NCBI GenBank assembly: GCA_003245715.1 | Contig: QKCJ01000018.1 | Coordinates: 62,001 to 126,000, forward strand | Direction of reading: 5' to 3' | DNA from: a bacterium | GTDB lineage: Bacteria; Planctomycetota; SZUA-567 | Length of the DNA stretch: 64,000 bases | Shown: piece after piece, positions 18,602-26,468 of the stretch | Position numbering within the stretch: position 1 is the first letter of the stretch | Layout: each line of letters begins with the position of its first letter | Made by a program: the position numbers and the translations under genes | The notes under the pieces: model-generated | Databases searched by the model: none | The model's input: only the letters and a program-made list of their open reading frames with translations | Told to the model about the DNA's origin: nothing

Positions 18602-21600
18602 ATGGCACGCATTGTAATGATCCGTGAGTCGAGAACCAAGGAGTACGAGCTGGCTCAGGAGGTTATCTTAGGCCGTAAGAGTACCTGTACAATCCGTGTC
18701 CCATCGCCGAAATGTTCGCGTGAGCATTGCCGTATCTTCAAGGGAGCCAACGGCTTTTTTATTGAGGATATGGGGTCATCAAACGGCACAGTAGTCAATG
18801 ATAAAAAGATCGGTTCACATCTTCTTGCCAATAATGACGAGATCGAGATTGGCGGCGTAAAATTCAAGTTTTATGACAAGACTGATGACCCGCTGGTGGG
18901 AAAGCGTCTTGACAAGTATCAGGTTCTTGACAAGGTTGGCGTTGGCGGGATGGGGGTTGTGTACCGTGCTAGCCAGGTGACGCTGGGGCGTGAGGTGGCT
19001 TTGAAGGTCATGAGCCGCAAGTACGCCGATCAGGAAGATTTTATCCAGTCTTTTGAGCGGGAGGCCAAGCTTGCCGCCCGTCTGCAGCATCCCAATATAA
19101 TCGGTATTCACGACTATGGTTGTGAGGATGGCTGGTACTTTTTCAGCATGGAGTATATTGACGGTGAAAACCTGCTGGATATGGCTCTGCGCCAGGGCGG
19201 GTTGAGTATTGAAGAATGCCTGCGTTTTGGTGCGCAGTTGGCAGAGGCGCTTGAGCATGCGCACGCACAGGGGATTCTGCACAAAGACATCAAGCCTCAG
19301 AATGTGATGATTGACCGTGATGACAATGTCAAGCTTGCCGATATGGGGCTGGCGAGTGTCATGGGTGGCGAGGATGAGGAGGAGTTTGGTGGCGGTGGTG
19401 GGGCCTTTATGGCTACGCCGCAGTATGTTGCGCCAGAGATTATCCGCAGGCAGGAGCCGGATGCGCGCAGTGATCTGTACTCGCTTTCCGCGACGTTGTA
19501 TCATATGCTTACCGGACGTCCACCTTTCAAGAGCAAGGATATTAAAGATCTTCTCAAGATGCACCTTAAGGATGCGCCGGTCAATCCGCGTGAATTGCGG
19601 TCTGAAATACCGCAGACGCTTGCTGATTTTATTCTTAAAGGTTTGGCCAAATCACCTGATGACCGCCAGCAGAATGCCCGGGTTTATGCTGAAGGATTGC
19701 GCGGTATCGCAGCCAAACTCGGAGCGTCAGCAGATGAGAACACCAGAAAACTTATTCAGTCTACCGTGTCTGTCAAGCGTTCCTCGGCAAAGACCAGAAC
19801 CGTCATGCTCAGCCGTGATCGCCTTGAGCAGGATGACAAGCCGGGTGTTGATATTGCGAAATTACTGAAGAATAGATATGTGCTTGGCGGAGCGGCGGCG
19901 CTGGTGGTTATTATTGTTCTGCTCTGCCTCGGTAAATCCCCGGAAGAGGAAGCGCAGTTTATTCTCAGGCAGGCCAAGCAGCTTTACACTGATGGGGCTG
20001 ATGACGCAGCGCAGAAGAAGCTTGAGGAGATAGTCATGGACTATCCTTCAACGACCGCGGCAAACGAAGCCCGGCATATGATTGAACTTTCCAGCGGTAG
20101 CCGCGCCCAGCAGGAGCTTTACCGGATCAAGAGCGAGATTGCCAAAGATAAAATCAAGCGTGAAGACGGGGTGCGTCAGCTCAAGCTGTTTTTACGGCAG
20201 GGACTGGCAAGCAAGCAAGATAAAGAGCTTATCCAGAAGTATATCATAACTCTCGGACAGGACCCTGATCTCCGCAGCAAGTGGGAGAAAAGTGTTGATT
20301 CTTTCAAGGAAAAGGACGAGCTGAATAACGCGCTTGAATATCTTGACGCTTCAGCTCTGGATGTCAAGAACCCGGCAGACAAGGCACTGCTCAAGCGCAT
20401 GCGTGATGATATCCAGACGCTGATTGAGAAAAAAGCCATGGAACTTTGTGATGAGGCGCGTTATCAGCAGGTGGAGAAGAAGAACGCCCAGGCTTGTTAC
20501 GAGTTATTCCTCAAGGCCTCAAGGGAGTATCCTTCCTCCGGTAAATGGCACGCCTTTTCAGTATCGGGCATTGCCAAACTTAATGAGCTTTCTGCAAGGC
20601 ATTATTACCGGGCGATTACGGCGCTGGCTGGGGCAATTAAAGAAGGTGATCTAAATAAGATTCGTGAGGTCGGTTTCCGTTATAGTGAGGCAATGGCGCA
20701 GACCCCGCTCAAGCGTCTGCCTGAGCAGGTTGTTACGTTGCAGAAATGCTACGAAGCATTTTATAAAAAGTTCAATGAGAGTGCATACGGTAAGACAACG
20801 GCAGCTCTGGATCAGGTGCGGATGAAGATCGGTGGCAAAGAGGTTACGGCGGTTATTTCCGGCGAGAAGGATGGCATTGTCGCGGTAATTGACGGTAAAC
20901 CCACCCCGATAGTTATGGCTGATATTCCGGCTGATGAGGTCTCGCGCATTGTTCCCAGACTCGGTGTCACCGAGCAGGAAGCACTGGGCGCGGCGCTGTA
21001 TTTTTATTCAGTCGGCAATAAGCTTCTCTCAAGAGACTATTCATCGCTGGTCTCAGCCTTGAATGAACAATATTCGCCGGCGGCAAGGGAGATAGAGCTA
21101 TTTGCTGAAGGTATTGCCCCGGTCAATTATCTCTCGCTGATGTCTGCGCAGAAAGCCAGAAATAAAAATTGTACATTATCACGCGGCGGTACGCTGACCT
21201 TTTACGATAAAGGTTCATACGCCAATCCCGGAGCCGCCCTGCTGCTGAATAATGCGGTGGTTAATTTTGATGGGTCAAACAGTTCGGGGTTGGTCCTCTC
21301 CGGCAATAACCGAACTCTGGCAACTGTAAGCCATGATTCGGCAATGGGGGTGGTTCGCTCGGGTAAATTGAAGAAAGAGTTTTTATGGCCTGATGGCGGG
21401 GTGCGGGTGTCCTTCCTCAAAAACGGTCAGATACTGGTTAAGAGTTATGACGGCAAGGAGATAGCAACGGTTAAACTTGCCGCGCCTCCGTTACAGCCGG
21501 CAAGCTTTGTTATCATCTCTGATGGCAAGTCCACGGTGACGCGCTTTGATGTCGGTGTGGAATCAAAGACAATTGTCATTCCTGAGGCAGAGGGTCAGAC

Positions 21601-21628
21601 TACGGCTGGTGATAAAGCGCAGGGCTGA
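18602..21628 (+). CDS. Membrane Ser/Thr protein kinase with FHA domain
   Basis: 1008 aa. FHA domain (about 1-95): G24-R25, S39, N61-G62. Kinase domain (about 105-370): glycine loop VGVGGMG, K135 in VALKV, catalytic HKDIKPQN (D229, N234), and DMG (D247) in place of DFG. All catalytic residues are kept. A membrane segment spans 427-444. The outer part has TPR-like helices (about 450-700) and a C-terminal beta-rich region (about 840-990) that may bind ligand. The FHA domain could bind the kinase's own phosphothreonine or that of partners. HKD for HRD is frequent in PVC kinases. Confidence 0.9.
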   Translation: MARIVMIRESRTKEYELAQEVILGRKSTCTIRVPSPKCSREHCRIFKGANGFFIEDMGSSNGTVVNDKKIGSHLLANNDEIEIGGVKFKFYDKTDDPLVGKRLDKYQVLDKVGVGGMGVVYRASQVTLGREVALKVMSRKYADQEDFIQSFEREAKLAARLQHPNIIGIHDYGCEDGWYFFSMEYIDGENLLDMALRQGGLSIEECLRFGAQLAEALEHAHAQGILHKDIKPQNVMIDRDDNVKLADMGLASVMGGEDEEEFGGGGGAFMATPQYVAPEIIRRQEPDARSDLYSLSATLYHMLTGRPPFKSKDIKDLLKMHLKDAPVNPRELRSEIPQTLADFILKGLAKSPDDRQQNARVYAEGLRGIAAKLGASADENTRKLIQSTVSVKRSSAKTRTVMLSRDRLEQDDKPGVDIAKLLKNRYVLGGAAALVVIIVLLCLGKSPEEEAQFILRQAKQLYTDGADDAAQKKLEEIVMDYPSTTAANEARHMIELSSGSRAQQELYRIKSEIAKDKIKREDGVRQLKLFLRQGLASKQDKELIQKYIITLGQDPDLRSKWEKSVDSFKEKDELNNALEYLDASALDVKNPADKALLKRMRDDIQTLIEKKAMELCDEARYQQVEKKNAQACYELFLKASREYPSSGKWHAFSVSGIAKLNELSARHYYRAITALAGAIKEGDLNKIREVGFRYSEAMAQTPLKRLPEQVVTLQKCYEAFYKKFNESAYGKTTAALDQVRMKIGGKEVTAVISGEKDGIVAVIDGKPTPIVMADIPADEVSRIVPRLGVTEQEALGAALYFYSVGNKLLSRDYSSLVSALNEQYSPAAREIELFAEGIAPVNYLSLMSAQKARNKNCTLSRGGTLTFYDKGSYANPGAALLLNNAVVNFDGSNSSGLVLSGNNRTLATVSHDSAMGVVRSGKLKKEFLWPDGGVRVSFLKNGQILVKSYDGKEIATVKLAAPPLQPASFVIISDGKSTVTRFDVGVESKTIVIPEAEGQTTAGDKAQG

Positions 21629-21815
21629 TTACTTGATTTTACTTTTATACGCTCAAGTTGTGATTTCAGAGATAATAAAAATAATCGCAAAAAAAATATA
21701 AATACCGAAACATTGCGCTTTCACCGGCATCTATAGAGATGTAATTCAAAACAATAAAAATTCCTCAAAAGTTGGGGGTGCTTTTAAAAGCGTTGTTATT
21801 ATTGGGAGAAGAAAA

Positions 21816-22091
21816 ATGAAAGAAAAGCTAAGTCTGGGATCACTCAAAAGTATTAACGGTGGTGTTGCTGTTAATAAAGATCTTACCTGCTCTTTGGCTG
21901 GCGAAACCTTGACGTTCTCAAAGAAAGGATACGATTCTATAGATGTGCCTCTATCATCTTTTTCTCGTGTTTTTGATAATGTTCCGGAAAAAGATCTTAA
22001 CCGTTTCAAAGAAATGCTTAGCGATAAAAATAATAAATATTCAATCGCTGATATTGAAAAAGAAACCGGTGTTAAATTTGAATTTGCTTAA
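21816..22091 (+). CDS. Small protein with double-glycine-type leader
   Basis: 91 aa, RBS GGGAGAAG. The N terminus reads LSLGSLKSINGG. Counted back from the two glycines, Leu -12, Ser -11, Leu -7, Ile -4, Gly -2 and Gly -1 match the consensus of leaders cut by C39-type peptidase ABC exporters (Glu -8 is replaced by Ser). The remaining 75 residues are charged and end in SIADIEKETGVKFEFA, not like a membrane-active bacteriocin. No exporter is nearby. A genuine gene is likely; export is a hypothesis. Confidence 0.6.
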   Translation: MKEKLSLGSLKSINGGVAVNKDLTCSLAGETLTFSKKGYDSIDVPLSSFSRVFDNVPEKDLNRFKEMLSDKNNKYSIADIEKETGVKFEFA

Positions 22092-22131
22092 AATAAATCT
22101 TTAAAGTTCTAATTTTGATATAGATATAAAA

Positions 22132-22163
22132 AAGGCTTGTCGATATTTTGGCGAGCCTTATTT
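22132..22163. terminator. Bidirectional terminator
   Basis: AAGGCTTGTC pairs with GGCGAGCCTT (10 bp with G-U pairs). On the minus strand it is followed by six T, fitting the end of the rlu gene; on the plus strand by ATTTATT. Confidence 0.7.
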
Positions 22164-22164
22164 A

Positions 22165-23235
22165 TTAGTCACCATCGCTTGGCAGATCTTCGTAATTCAT
22201 GAAAATCCGGTCACTGCCGGTATCAATCCTCTCGCGTTTTCCGCCGGCGCGCAATGCTTTAATAACGCTTTCTATATCTACCGCCAGTGGCGCAGTTACG
22301 GTCATCTTCTCGCCGTTTGGATGGCTGAAGGTCAATTCGCAGGCATGCAAAGCGTAACGCGCAACCTCCGCGTAGCCTTTGTCTTCATTATTACTTTCGA
22401 CCCTTAGCGGCTTTGGCGTGCCATAGCGGTCATCACAGACCAGCGGATGGCCGATATGCGCCATGTGTACCCTGAGTTGGTGCTGGCGGCCTGTATGCGG
22501 TTCCAGACGTACCAGAGTATACCCCGAGTCCTCAGTCTCGCCATTATCTTGCGGCGCAAACCTCTCAAGCACCTTGCAGACAGTCTGCGAAGGCTTGCCC
22601 TCGTCATCAAAACGCACCGCCATCGATGTCCGGTTGTCCCCCTCGGCCTGCCCGATAGGAGCGTCAATTTCAATATAATCTTCTTTCACAATTCCTTCGC
22701 AGAGGGCGTTATACATTTTCTCGGTTTTACGGTTCTCAAACTGATCTTGCAATACCCGCTTGCTCTCTGCATTCTTCGCCGCCAGAATTACCCCGCTGGT
22801 AAACTGGTCAAGCCGGTTGCCGAGGCTGATCTCCTGATCGTCCGGGATAATATCCTTGTACTTCCAGTACAGCGCATTGAGTAGCGTTTTGTAGCGGTGA
22901 ATGCCGACGGGATGGACTACCAGTCCCGGCTGCTTGTTGATGGCGATAATCTCATCATCCTCATAAATCGTGTTGATCGGAATTTGCTTTGCCGCTTCAA
23001 CTACATCCTCCTCAGGCTCAATACAGTGCAGCACCACCCTGTCCTCAAGCCGCACCCGCCAGTTGGCCGCACGCGGCTCACCATTAACGCTGACGCGCTT
23101 GTCCTTGATATGTTTCTGGATACGGGTGCGCGACATCGACGGAACCATCGCCTTGACGAACTGATCAAGGCGGTACTCGATATAATTTGGAGTTACTGAA
23201 TAAATCAGGTCAAATGGCTTTGAAGGGTCAATCAT
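22165..23235 (-). CDS. RluA-family 23S rRNA pseudouridine synthase
   Basis: 356 aa. An N-terminal S4 RNA-binding domain (about 15-75: YRLDQFVKAMVPSMSRTRIQKHIKDKRVSVNG) precedes the catalytic domain, with the active-site Asp in NRLDQFTSG near residue 145 and RLEPHTGRQHQLRVHMAHIGHPLVCDDRYG near 250. The layout is that of RluD/RluC enzymes; I cannot say which uridine is modified. A TTG codon one position upstream is also possible as start. Confidence 0.9.
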   Translation of the reverse strand: MIDPSKPFDLIYSVTPNYIEYRLDQFVKAMVPSMSRTRIQKHIKDKRVSVNGEPRAANWRVRLEDRVVLHCIEPEEDVVEAAKQIPINTIYEDDEIIAINKQPGLVVHPVGIHRYKTLLNALYWKYKDIIPDDQEISLGNRLDQFTSGVILAAKNAESKRVLQDQFENRKTEKMYNALCEGIVKEDYIEIDAPIGQAEGDNRTSMAVRFDDEGKPSQTVCKVLERFAPQDNGETEDSGYTLVRLEPHTGRQHQLRVHMAHIGHPLVCDDRYGTPKPLRVESNNEDKGYAEVARYALHACELTFSHPNGEKMTVTAPLAVDIESVIKALRAGGKRERIDTGSDRIFMNYEDLPSDGD

Positions 23236-23521
23236 CAAGTATTTCTCAAATTAGTGAAATCAGGCAATATTGTTATAAAAATACTATATATGCCGGGATA
23301 CCCGAACCGGGTCGGTTATGGAGCCGTTAGCCCAAAAATAAGATCAAAGTTTATTTTACAGTAAATGCCCTCTGTGTCCACTCCCCTGAAAATTCTTTCT
23401 TGCCTGTAACATCCCTAAAAATAACCAATTATCGGACAGTAAAAAGCAAATGATACTTTTTCTGTGTTTTATTTTGTGATTTTTTTCGTCTGTAATCTAT
23501 TGTCAGCATGGGATTTGTGGG

Positions 23522-23546
23522 GTTGTCAAAAAGTTTAGTTGACAAC
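23522..23546. promoter_or_regulatory. Inverted repeat overlapping -35 of the glycyl-radical gene
   Basis: GTTGTCAA (23522-23529) and TTGACAAC (23539-23546) form a perfect 8-bp inverted repeat with a 9-bp spacer. The right half includes the TTGACA -35 box, so a bound repressor or activator would touch RNA polymerase. It does not match FNR (TTGAT-N4-ATCAA) or Rex well. Confidence 0.5.
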
Positions 23547-23567
23547 TTTATCCGGAATCAGTAAAAT
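23539..23567 (+). promoter_or_regulatory. Sigma70 promoter of glycyl-radical gene
   Basis: Perfect TTGACA (23539-23544), 17 bp, TAAAAT (23562-23567). Transcription should start near 23574, just ahead of the NrdR boxes. Confidence 0.8.
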
Positions 23568-23585
23568 CGCTCAGACAGTTGGACG

Positions 23586-23632
23586 ATACAATATATAGTG
23601 GCACTCACCGGTTGGTACACTAAGTTTTGTAT
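23586..23632. promoter_or_regulatory. Tandem NrdR boxes
   Basis: Box 1 at 23586-23601 (ATACAATATATAGTGG) matches 14 of 16 positions of the NrdR consensus acaCwAtATaTwGtgt. Box 2 at 23617-23632 (ACACTAAGTTTTGTAT) matches 12 of 16. They are 31 bp apart start to start, the canonical same-face spacing of NrdR sites. They lie just downstream of the start point, where NrdR would repress. Confidence 0.75.
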
Positions 23633-23675
23633 TTTTTTATACGCTTAAAAATCTTTAAATGAAGGGGATTATATC

Positions 23676-23996
23676 ATGCAGATCATGGAATTTTTTGAAA
23701 AAGTGGAAGCACATCCTGAGTTGGTTGGTGAAGGGTTGGACTCGCCTGAGAAGGCTACACCGGGCGCGATTGTCCGTCATATCAAGACAGGTCTTTCAAC
23801 CCGTCTGCCGATTGCGGCGATTGAAGAAGCTGACTGGAAGGATATTGAGGACGTTCTTGTCTGCAACCGTGAACCGATTGCGCTGCAGCACATGACCCGT
23901 GTTGTTGGTTACTATTCACGAATTGACAACTGGAACAAGTCAAAGCTTGGTGAGCTTAAAGACCGTCAGGCCGGTACTTACGCAATTGTTGAGTAG
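23676..23996 (+). CDS. Stand-alone NrdD-type glycyl-radical domain protein
   Basis: 106 aa, RBS AAGGGG; a second Met at codon 4 is possible. The C terminus, HMTRVVGYYSRIDNWNKSKLGELKDR, closely resembles the end of anaerobic ribonucleotide reductase NrdD, where RVxGY holds the radical glycine (Gly78 here) and W/FNxGK...KDR follows. The rest of NrdD (about 600 residues) is absent. By analogy with GrcA, which repairs pyruvate formate-lyase, this could replace a damaged radical domain of NrdD, or be a split subunit. The NrdR boxes upstream support a tie to ribonucleotide reduction. No nrdD or nrdG in the window. Confidence 0.8.
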   Translation: MQIMEFFEKVEAHPELVGEGLDSPEKATPGAIVRHIKTGLSTRLPIAAIEEADWKDIEDVLVCNREPIALQHMTRVVGYYSRIDNWNKSKLGELKDRQAGTYAIVE

Positions 23997-24126
23997 ATTG
24001 GTCTGATGAGGACTTGATAGCCGCATAATCAGTGCGGTTGAATCTGGAAGGTTGCGATTCTGCGGGTGTTACCATAAAAATCATGCAGCCTGAGATAGAA
24101 TAAGTGCATTCTTTAAGAAAACCAAG

Positions 24127-24160
24127 CAGGGCCGTCGGTTATCCGGCGGCTCTGTTGTTT
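24127..24160 (+). terminator. Terminator after glycyl-radical gene
   Basis: CAGGGCCGTCGG pairs with CCGGCGGCTCTG (12 bp, two G-U) around TTAT, followed by TTGTTT. The gene is therefore monocistronic. Confidence 0.75.
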
Positions 24161-24480
24161 GCTAATGATCATTTGGTAAATATAAGTTATAAAAAGCAGC
24201 TTTGTTGGGGGGATTGCATTGGTTTTATATTTTTACGGTGGCTGATTTTTTTTAAAAATATCTAAAGGTCTGCTTTTTAGTGCCGATTATCTAAGATTTT
24301 GATGATTTTTCATTAAAGTCAGATGTTTTGTAAATTCTTTTTAAGTAATAAGTTGTAAATACGAAAGAAGTTGCGGCGGATATGTTGAGGATAAATGTTA
24401 CCCCTTTGGGGTAAAATATTTATAAAAAAAAGTTGCAAAAATAATAGCGTCCGGTAAAATAAAGTATAAATGTTCTGTAA
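24155..24480. other. AT-rich stretch, nothing recognised
   Basis: About 325 bp of AT-rich sequence between the terminator and RNA element E1. No ORF, promoter or repeat that I can defend; a promoter for E1 would have to lie here. Confidence 0.5.
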
Positions 24481-24590
24481 GGTGTAAGCCTACAGATAGG
24501 CTTGCGGAAAGGATTCCGCAGAAGCAAGGAAGCTGGGCCAGACAGGGATGTCACGGAGTTTGAGGTCGGGAAAATCTCATTTTACCCTTT
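24481..24590 (+). ncRNA. Structured RNA element E1 (family E), CsrA-sponge-like
   Basis: Four consecutive hairpins: AAGCCTA/TAGGCTT with loop CAGA; TGCGGAA/TTCCGCA with loop AGGA; AGC/GCT with loop AAGGAA; GACA/TGTC with loop GGGA (24541-24552). Three of the four loops show GGA, the CsrA recognition triplet, and the last contains ACAGGGATGT, which fits the CsrA SELEX consensus ACARGGAUGU. The conserved family-E 3' core follows (GAGTTTGAG, then TCGGGAA), and GGGAAAAT pairs with ATTTTACCC (one bulge). Either a CsrB-like decoy RNA or a riboswitch-like element. Confidence 0.5.
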
Positions 24591-25262
24591 ACGGGTTTCC
24601 GCTCCGTTTTATGGCTTGACAATTTGGCATTGATTTTTAGCTTATGGGGACATGAGTTAATCTGAGCCAGTTGTTCTGACCATACATCCAAATCTTTCCC
24701 TTATTCCACTTTGACAATTTGTATCGTGCATTATGGCTTTTTCACGGATTCTTGTCTCGTGATGGCTGTAAACTGCTGCCTGATCCCTTTGCAGGCTTGT
24801 TTTGTGCTGTCCGGCCATGACCGATAGCGCATAGCAGGATTGTAAGGGGGTGGCTGCTTCTGCCTTACTGCGGGCGGATAGGGTGTTTTTTGCCATCTCC
24901 GCGTGGGTTATTTTGGGCAGTTTTCAGCAGATTACAGCTTAAGAGGCGCCATGTCTTCCGGTTAATGTCATTATGTCGGCGCATGCTGTTTGTTGCGAGG
25001 TTTTTTGCCTCTTTCAGCTGCTGTGGCAGATCCGACCGGTGGTTCTCCGTAAAATCAGAGTGCAACCAACCCAGGTGAGTTCTAAAATCATCACCTGCCA
25101 GGACAAAAGAAATGTTTTCTGTTCTTTACGATACAGTTAAAAAGGTAATAAATTAAACACTGTAAGATGTAAAGAAAGTTTGGTTTTTCAGTGCTGGTCA
25201 GAAATGTGTGAATTTAAATTTAGATCGGTAAATCACAGTGTTTTATTAATCTGATATTTGTG
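24591..25262. other. Non-coding stretch with two TTGACAATTTG copies
   Basis: TTGACAATTTG occurs at 24616-24626 and 24711-24721, 95 bp apart; each contains a consensus -35 but I see no good -10 at the right distance. Short frames on both strands here lack ribosome sites and recognisable sequence, so I do not call genes. Confidence 0.4.
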
Positions 25263-25360
25263 ACATCTCAGGCGGATGTTCTAGCAACAGCTCCTTTAGG
25301 CGGGGGCAGAAATAGGCAGGCTGTCTTGGGTGCGGATTAGGCCCCGTATTCAGGACAGCC
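25263..25360 (+). ncRNA. Structured repeat RNA R1 (98 nt)
   Basis: Three hairpins in a row. ACATC/GATGT encloses TCAGGCG; GCTCC/GGGGC encloses TTTAGGCG; a 17-bp hairpin (25319-25360) with several G-U pairs encloses ATTAGGC. Every loop contains AGGC, and an unpaired AATAGGCAGG joins hairpins 2 and 3. A near-identical unit (R2) lies 221 bp downstream. The base changes between the two in the long stem keep pairing (C-G to U-G, U-G to U-A). A TGATAT-like -10 precedes it. No coding potential. Probably a small RNA. Confidence 0.6.
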
Positions 25361-25483
25361 AGAAAAATTCAAGCCCGAGCGGCTTATTTATAATAGATTC
25401 AGAGATTAAAAATAGAGCGTATAAAAATGTGATTTTCATTTTAGTACGATAAAAATAGTATTTTTATGCTTGTTAATAATATT

Positions 25484-25581
25484 ACATCTCAGGCGGATGT
25501 TTTAGCAACAGCTCCTTTAGGCGGGGGCAGAAATAGGCAGGTTGTCTTGGGTGCGGATTAGGCCCCGTATTCAAGACAGCC
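25484..25581 (+). ncRNA. Structured repeat RNA R2 (98 nt)
   Basis: Second copy of R1 on the same strand and with the same three hairpins and AGGC-containing loops. It differs at only a few positions, and both differences in the 17-bp stem preserve pairing, which argues for selection on structure. TAATAA/TAATAT lies just 5' (25474-25482) and could be the -10 of its own promoter. No T run follows the last stem, so its 3' end is not set by a simple terminator. Confidence 0.6.
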
Positions 25582-25850
25582 AAATTAATAATGACCGTGA
25601 GGTTTTGATGGTCTTGAGCTTTTATAGGGAATAGAGCGTTTGCGGCTTTGGTCTTTAATGATAACCGGTATTGCGCGGTTGGCTCTGGTGGCGGGGAGTA
25701 GGCGTGTCTGGCGCGTTGTCGGCTGACTGTTGCGGAAAATATGGTGTTTTTTGACCTTAATTATGCTTAATTCGCTCACGGTCTATTGCTGATTGATTGA
25801 TTGATGAGTTATTTGGGGCTTTGTTCTTATTCGGCTAAAGTTGATTGTCG

Positions 25851-25935
25851 GGTGTAAAAAAATCCCGCCTTCAACACGGTTGGATGGACCGCTCAGACGG
25901 GATGCCACCGAGTTTGAGATCGGGAATTCCTCGGT
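25851..25935 (+). ncRNA. Structured RNA element E2 (family E)
   Basis: Shares GGTGTA (25851) and, 48 nt on, the conserved core (GGGATGCCAC, GAGTTTGAG, TCGGGAA, 25899-25926) with E1 and E3. The middle is different: CGGT/ACCG encloses TGGATGG, and ATCCCG (upstream) can pair with CGGGAT of the core. The core itself can close a hairpin ACCGAG (25907-25912) / CTCGGT (25930-25935). Conserved ends with variable, pairing middles are typical of structured RNA. Confidence 0.5.
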
Positions 25936-26098
25936 ACAAGTTTATACGGATGTTGTCGGAAAAACTTTACCGATATTTTGATAATTTTGCGGGAAAAAAT
26001 GGATAAGTTTTGCTTTTTGCGATAAGTGTAGGATTTATCAGTAGTTAGCGTGTTGTAGTGCGGGCAATAAAAATATTTTTCGCTCCTCGGGAGGGAGC

Positions 26099-26139
26099 AA
26101 CCGGCAGGGATAGTGGTGTGTTTTTATCCCTACCGGTGA
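26099..26139. other. Long imperfect hairpin
   Basis: ACCGGCAGGGATA pairs with TATCCCTACCGGT with a single C-A mismatch (12 of 13 bp) and a 12-13 nt loop. Followed on the plus strand by GATTTTG, a weak T run. Could end a transcript or be a stable RNA arm. Confidence 0.5.
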
Positions 26140-26374
26140 TTTTGAAAGCTGAAACTTGGCTGAAATTATGGTCTTTTGCCGGAAATCGCTGGCGTTTTTG
26201 CCGTGAAAATTTATCTGCGGATGCGTGTGTGGTCAAAAGTGTTTGCGGGTGGGTGATTTGGAGGGCGTTTTAGCCTTGGGGCGGTATTTTTAACGTCTTG
26301 AGGGCCTTTTTAGGGTTTGTTTGGCGGTTTTTATTGACTGTTTTGAGGTATTGGCAGGAAGAAAGATATATTAA

Positions 26375-26391
26375 TCAGGGTTAAACCCTGA
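26375..26391. promoter_or_regulatory. 17-bp palindrome, possible operator
   Basis: TCAGGGTTAAACCCTGA is an inverted repeat of 8 bp with a single central base. It could be a dimer binding site; no known regulator consensus recognised. Confidence 0.35.
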
Positions 26392-26436
26392 AGTTACAGG
26401 CGGCGGGTCCGGCCGCGCGGGGACGCAGACAGGGCG

Positions 26437-26468
26437 CAGCAGCAACAAGGATGTTGCGGCTGATTTTT
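26437..26468 (+). terminator. Probable terminator with AGGA tetraloop
   Basis: CAGC-A-GCAACA pairs with TGTTGC-G-GCTG (one A-G mismatch) around AGGA, then ATTTTT. The loop and upper stem contain ACAAGGATGT, which also fits the CsrA consensus. As terminator it implies that a transcript crosses the gene-free region. Confidence 0.55.

Noticed and set aside
24481-24600. Cyclic di-GMP (GEMM) or other known riboswitch
   Set aside because: The required blocks (such as CACGCACAGGGCAAACC for GEMM-I, or the conserved blocks of cobalamin, SAM, TPP and ZTP classes) are absent.
25319-25360. Long stem of R1 as a Rho-independent terminator
   Set aside because: No T run follows it in either copy.
25263-25581. 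CRISPR array
   Set aside because: Only two copies, each 98 nt, with a 123-nt gap and internal hairpins; no cas genes.
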